From contig JABYQS010000102.1 in assembly GCA_022592435.1 (NCBI GenBank), forward strand, positions 62,001 through 126,000: a stretch of 64,000 nucleotides of DNA, in the 5' to 3' direction. The stretch's first letter is position 1. The number at the start of each line of letters is the position of its first letter. This document shows positions 60,198 through 64,000 of the stretch, piece by piece. Origin of the DNA: Cerioporus squamosus (Eukaryota; Basidiomycota; Agaricomycetes; Polyporales; Polyporaceae). The translations under genes and the position numbers were made by a program. The notes beneath the pieces are model-generated. The model was not told the origin of the DNA, searched no databases, and saw nothing but the letters and a program-made list of their open reading frames with translations.

Positions 60198-61558
60198 ATG
60201 CTCGTCACGGCCGCCGCACACGTAGAGACAAGGGAGCCTGTGCGATGGTTCCACCTGGTTCTTCCGCAAGTCGCCCTGGTGCTCCTCATTGCTCTCAGCC
60301 CAAGACTATCAGCTGCAATGCGCGTTGCCACCGCACTGTCGCTCCTCACGCTCTCGCTCTATATCATGCTGGCGTACACCCTGAGCCACGATGCGAACTA
60401 CGGGGCAGGCTCTACGGTATTCGGACTGCTCTTCGGTGGCACCACGACCCTCGTATTGTTGACGGATCCCATGAAGGAGGTCAGATACATCCACGACCCT
60501 GAGACATCTGCGCTTGCGGACAGACCGCTGTATCAGCGCATATGGCTTGCGGCGTGCTTGCTGTACAACTTGCGCGGTGTCGGAACAAACGTAGCGGTGA
60601 GTATCATGCACTGACCTCCGTGTATCGTTGAGCTGATTGCCATCTGTCTCCACAGGTCACGACGCGCCCTACTGCACCATTCCGAGGACCGAGGACTCGG
60701 AGGGCATGGTACATACGACAGGGACTGCGCCTCGTCTTTGCTTATTTGGTCAACGATATCTGCGAGGTATGGATTACCCAGAATCAACACGTCTACCCGC
60801 CCAGTATGGTCAGTCCGCGAACACATGTCGTACCGGAAGACTTGGAGACTTGGAAGCGTGCTTTGGGCGCGTTCGCCTTTGGCGGGAGGATATACGCCAC
60901 CCTTACGACGGATAGCATTGTAATTTCTGTGGTCACTGTCGCCCTGGGGATGCACACTCCCGAGGATTGGCCTGATTTGTTCGGGAGCATCTCCCATGCT
61001 TATACGGTACGGCGCTTCTGGGGGTGAGCCTCTATCAACGGCCTCTCAACATGCTATCTGAAACGGTCTGGCTACAGGTACACCTGGCATCACGCGATGC
61101 AGCGCGTGAGTGGCACAATTCTCTCCATTCTGTTGAGAGTCTTTGTCTCATCCTATCTACAGCACTTCCGCGCATGGGGTACATTCCTTGTGCGCGCCCT
61201 CCATATACCACGCAGAACTCGCCTATCCTCACTGGTGCAGCTCCACATCGCCTTCGTCCTCTCGGCATTCCAACATGCCCTCGGCGACCTGATGGTCGGC
61301 TGGCGGTATACCGGTCGCTCCATGCCGTTCTTCCTACTAAACGGCGTGGCCATAACCATCGAGGATCTATTCCTCTCAGCTGCGAGGTCGTTTGGGGCGA
61401 AATCAACCCCTGCAACGAAGCTGCTGGGATACATTTGGGTGGTGCTGTGGCTCGGGTGGTCGGCCCCCTTGCTTGTTGACTGGATGATGGAGGCGGACCT
61501 TCAGGTGCTGCCTGTCCCGGTCTCGCCCACGAGTTTGATCATTTTGCCTGTTCTGTGA
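60198..61558 (+). CDS. Wax-synthase / MBOAT-like membrane O-acyltransferase, 415 aa
   Basis: Three exons: 60,198-60,596, 60,656-61,023 and 61,078-61,558, adding to 416 codons. Multiple hydrophobic segments span the protein (for example about residues 20-65, 68-90, 195-215 and 340-360), consistent with an integral membrane protein. The WPDLFGSISHAYTVRRFWG segment leads at the exon 2/3 joint into YTWHHAMQR (about 257-265). This matches the W-P...FG...RRFWG.xWH core of fungal wax-synthase-domain acyltransferases, whose His is thought to be catalytic. Family members acylate alcohols or terpenoids at the ER, and some sit in terpene clusters. No terpene synthase or P450 is seen in the window, so the substrate is open. 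Confidence 0.85.
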
Positions 61559-62000
61559 GTACTCTGGGCCCTTATATGTTGGCTATTTGTATATAACCCA
61601 CCATCCTCTGGACAGCCGGGGTCTCTCGCTCCTGTAGACGTCAGACTCATCGTGGTCGTCCTTGCAGACGAAACGTGCTCGTACGGTCCGAGGGTTCTAG
61701 AGAGTCACGGAGCGGTCAGACTCATGAACGGACTCCACGATAAGGATATCGCATACAAGTTAGAGGTTGCGCGCGAGCACCTCCCAAGACAAGTACATCG
61801 CTTTGACTATGATGCCTAAGTACTTCTGACTGGACTCGTAATGACGAGCGCTCACTTTCGTGCTCAGCCTTCAAGACAGGTATGACAGGATCGTCGTATT
61901 CTGCGCGCGAAGTCGAGAGCGGTACTTGCCATGTCTTATAAGTATGGCTCGCATTGAGTGGTTTGTGAATGGTTTGCGCTCTGCGCTGGCTCGCGGTGCG
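61559..62000. other. Intergenic downstream of the wax-synthase-like gene
   Basis: No gene supported in these about 440 bases. Confidence 0.5.
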
Positions 62001-62037
62001 ATGACGTCATAGCAGTCCCCACTCTGTTATATATATA
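62001..62037 (+). promoter_or_regulatory. CRE-type palindrome and TATA box
   Basis: ATGACGTCAT at 62,001-62,010 is a perfect CRE/ATF site. TATATATATA at 62,028-62,037 is a strong TATA box. Both lie within 120 bases of the ATG at 62,121, with a pyrimidine-rich stretch between. This suggests a bZIP (ATF/CREB, stress-type) regulated gene. Confidence 0.7.
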
Positions 62038-62120
62038 CCCAGCTACACCTCGGTGTTCCTCCTCCTCTTCCTCCTCCTCCTCAGTACGTCTCGCCACCCC
62101 CACCTATTCCTGCCTGGAAT

Positions 62121-62760
62121 ATGTCTTCTGAATACCGACACAACACTTCCCCCGCCCATGAGGGCCACGGGCCCGCTGTTGTGCCCAACGATGCGCGTCC
62201 GACGACTGACTTCCACCCCGACCCGCCATCCGAGACGGTCGCGCCGACGCAGGTCACGACGCCGCCGCAACAAGGTACGTCTACTGCAAGCAGGAGTGTC
62301 GAGACACGCTTTGACATGCTGCATTCAGCTGCTACACAACCCGGTTCTGGTCCTGCCGTACAGACAGTGGTGGTCGAACAGACTAAGCCGTCATTCAATC
62401 AGCAGGTAGTCGGTGAGTTTCCATGTCCGCGCGCTGTCGGCAAGCTTGAGTCTGACATATGTTCATAGGATATGCGAAGGTGCGTTCGTTTGGTAATTAG
62501 GTGATGGCTACGTTCAGGTGCTCATCATGGCGGCCCTGATACCTCCTGGGTAGGAAATACGAGGCACGGTATGTCATTTCTTGCTAGACAACTGTCGCAC
62601 GTCCTGATCAAGGGTTTTCGCCGCCGTTCTACAGATCCTGCGCAAACCCGAGACCAAGGATGAAGGCGGCAAGATTCGCAAAGGCGAGGAGCCATGGCCG
62701 CCGCAGAACAAGGAAGAGGCGAAGTCCTCACCCACGGAAGGGAATCCTGCCACCCAGTGA
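62121..62760 (+). CDS. Small hydrophilic protein, 129 aa, with 11 nt and 15 nt micro-exons
   Basis: Five exons: 62,121-62,274, 62,329-62,412, 62,469-62,479, 62,554-62,568 and 62,635-62,760. All have GT-AG borders, the phases fit, and the total is 130 codons. The N-terminal half is Pro/Thr-rich. The second half reads FNQQVVGYAK, EIRGT, then ILRKPETKDEGGKIRKGEE, highly charged. This resembles, from memory, small stress-associated fungal proteins with a GYAKxxRGT core; I cannot name a function. The micro-exons encode the core of that motif, which argues that the model is right. The CRE and TATA upstream fit stress regulation. A cytosolic location is likely, since no signal peptide is seen. Confidence 0.7.
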
Positions 62761-63064
62761 TTTCGATTTGCATGAACATTGTATGTACGCTACTCCACGC
62801 CAACCTCGGACTGTCATTCTTTCTGCCGTGTTGTATGCATAGGAATCCGGACTATCGTATGATCCTCTTTGCATGCTATAATCCGCCGAGTGCCTCCTCC
62901 GACTCGAGTCGCGAGAACGCTCCCATGCGCGTCAAGACGCGTCGCGCCGTGGGAATGTCGCCCCGCTTCAGCCACAGACGCGTCGGACGCTGGCTCTTAC
63001 CCTCATCACCCTCACCAGCCCTCATCTTGGTTTGTCCCGCACTTAGCGACTTGTCTGTATTAGA
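62761..63064. other. Intergenic between the small stress-type gene and the ASCH gene
   Basis: No gene supported; a frame crossing it is continuous only by chance with shadows of the flanking genes. Confidence 0.45.
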
Positions 63065-63810
63065 ATGCCCGTGGATCGCACAGCAAAGAAGGCTCTCCAC
63101 CAGACCACACTTCTGGGCTTCACAAAGTCGTCCGACAAGTCGAAGCCTCCACGCACGACGTCTCCGGACTTGCCCTCTGACGTCCGAGACGAGCCTTCGC
63201 GCCCAAAACGCGTGCAGCCTGCGTCCGTGCAGCCCAAGGCAAAAGCAAAAGCAAAGTCAAAGGCCGGGGACGAGAACCGGGTGTCGACGGACGCGATCCT
63301 GTCCATCAAGCCCGAATTTACACAACTCATCGCGGCGCGGAAGAAGAACTACGAGTACCGCAAGTACAAGCTGGAGACGGTGACGCGGTTCTGGCTGTAT
63401 GAGACGGCGCCTACTTCTGCGATAACGTATGTGTTCTTGTTATGTTTCTCCACGTCGCCGGACCCGGGACAAGCCCATCCGTTTGCTCTCCATCCATCGT
63501 GCGCAAGTATTTTGCACGGATCGTGCTCTTGCTGACATCAAAACTCTGTAGATACCTCATGTTCACGGCGACGCCAAAGATCCCGGGGGAGGTCAACGAC
63601 CCCTCCGGGGTTGGGAACGACGACTTCGACCGGGGCCTCAAGCAGTCCAAGTACGGCTACCCCGTCACGGAGCTGTACAGGCTCCGCAAGCCGCTCACGA
63701 CGGCCGAGCTGAAAACGCGCTTCGACATCGCCGTCCCGCAAGGGTGGCGGTATGCGACGAAGAAGCTCGTGGAGGAGATGAGATTGGAGGATATGGAGAA
63801 GGTCTTCTAG
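63065..63810 (+). CDS. ASCH/PUA-like domain protein, 206 aa
   Basis: Two exons: 63,065-63,426 and 63,552-63,810, joined in phase 2 over a 125 nt intron (GTATGT...TGTAG). The total is 207 codons. A basic, disordered N-terminal part of about 75 residues has a KAKAKAKSKA tract. Then follows an ASCH/PUA-like fold: ILSIKPEFTQLIAARKKNYEYRKYKL, and after the intron YLMFTATPKIPGEV and SKYGYPVTELYRL. ASCH domains resemble PUA folds and are thought to bind RNA. In fungi the family is conserved but uncharacterised as far as I know. The 190 bases after the stop show nothing further. Confidence 0.8.
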
Positions 63811-64000
63811 GTGCGGTCGACATGCCCGCGTTGCTGTCCTCTTTCGTCTGGATTCTTGTGACTCTGTCGCATCCGGTTTGTGTACTATACCCCTCAACCT
63901 GCTGTCGCCTCGCTGTGCACCGTCGTGCTCTCTTGTGTGAGTCTGGCCTCACATTACTACTAATTCATTCATACCTGACACGTCGCCGCAGAATCCTCGC

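Overview
The window looks like genomic DNA of a white-rot basidiomycete (Agaricomycetes, probably Polyporales, Ganoderma/Trametes-like). This rests on a class II fungal peroxidase with versatile-peroxidase residues, many 47-63 nt GT-AG introns with CTRAY-type branch sites, an F-box/LRR gene, a BTB gene pair, a wax-synthase-like membrane enzyme, a Ty1/copia retrotransposon and a small hAT-type element. No prokaryotic operon structure is seen. The species call is inference.

Layout. (1) Bases 1 to about 32,410 are 2.6 head-to-tail copies of a ~12.43 kb unit (units start at 1, 12,428 and 24,864). The copies are almost identical by eye. The array runs off the left edge, so its true copy number is unknown. 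Each unit carries one convincing minus-strand five-exon gene of unknown function. Around the unit junction lies a block of older, diverged ~1.5 kb sub-repeats that keep intron-like signals but no convincing open frame. From ~32,410 to ~33,075 the third copy continues as a diverged version of the unit, then homology stops. (2) 33,076-36,590 is gene-poor: one small conserved-looking gene and a 690 bp hAT-type MITE with perfect terminal repeats and 8 bp target duplications. (3) 36,598-46,094 holds an F-box/LRR gene, a secreted versatile peroxidase, a DUF4097-like repeat protein and a small unknown ORF. (4) 46,095-56,257 holds two convergent BTB/POZ genes with a conserved splice pattern. One has a very long low-complexity tail. 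The other is cut at its first splice donor by a complete, apparently young Ty1/copia element with identical LTRs. (5) 57,255-63,810 is gene-dense: an NPP1/NLP-type secreted protein, a microbial-type PARG, a wax-synthase/MBOAT-like acyltransferase, a small five-exon protein behind a CRE and TATA box, and an ASCH/PUA-like protein.

The genes do not form one pathway. The peroxidase, NLP and membrane acyltransferase fit a wood- or plant-associated life style. The F-box and BTB proteins fit the expanded ubiquitin-adaptor families of Agaricomycetes. Several otherwise good genes are broken by single-base losses: copies 2 and 3 of the array gene, the BTB1 tail twice, and the PARG 3' end. These could be consensus errors rather than real mutations, so frameshift calls should be read with that in mind.
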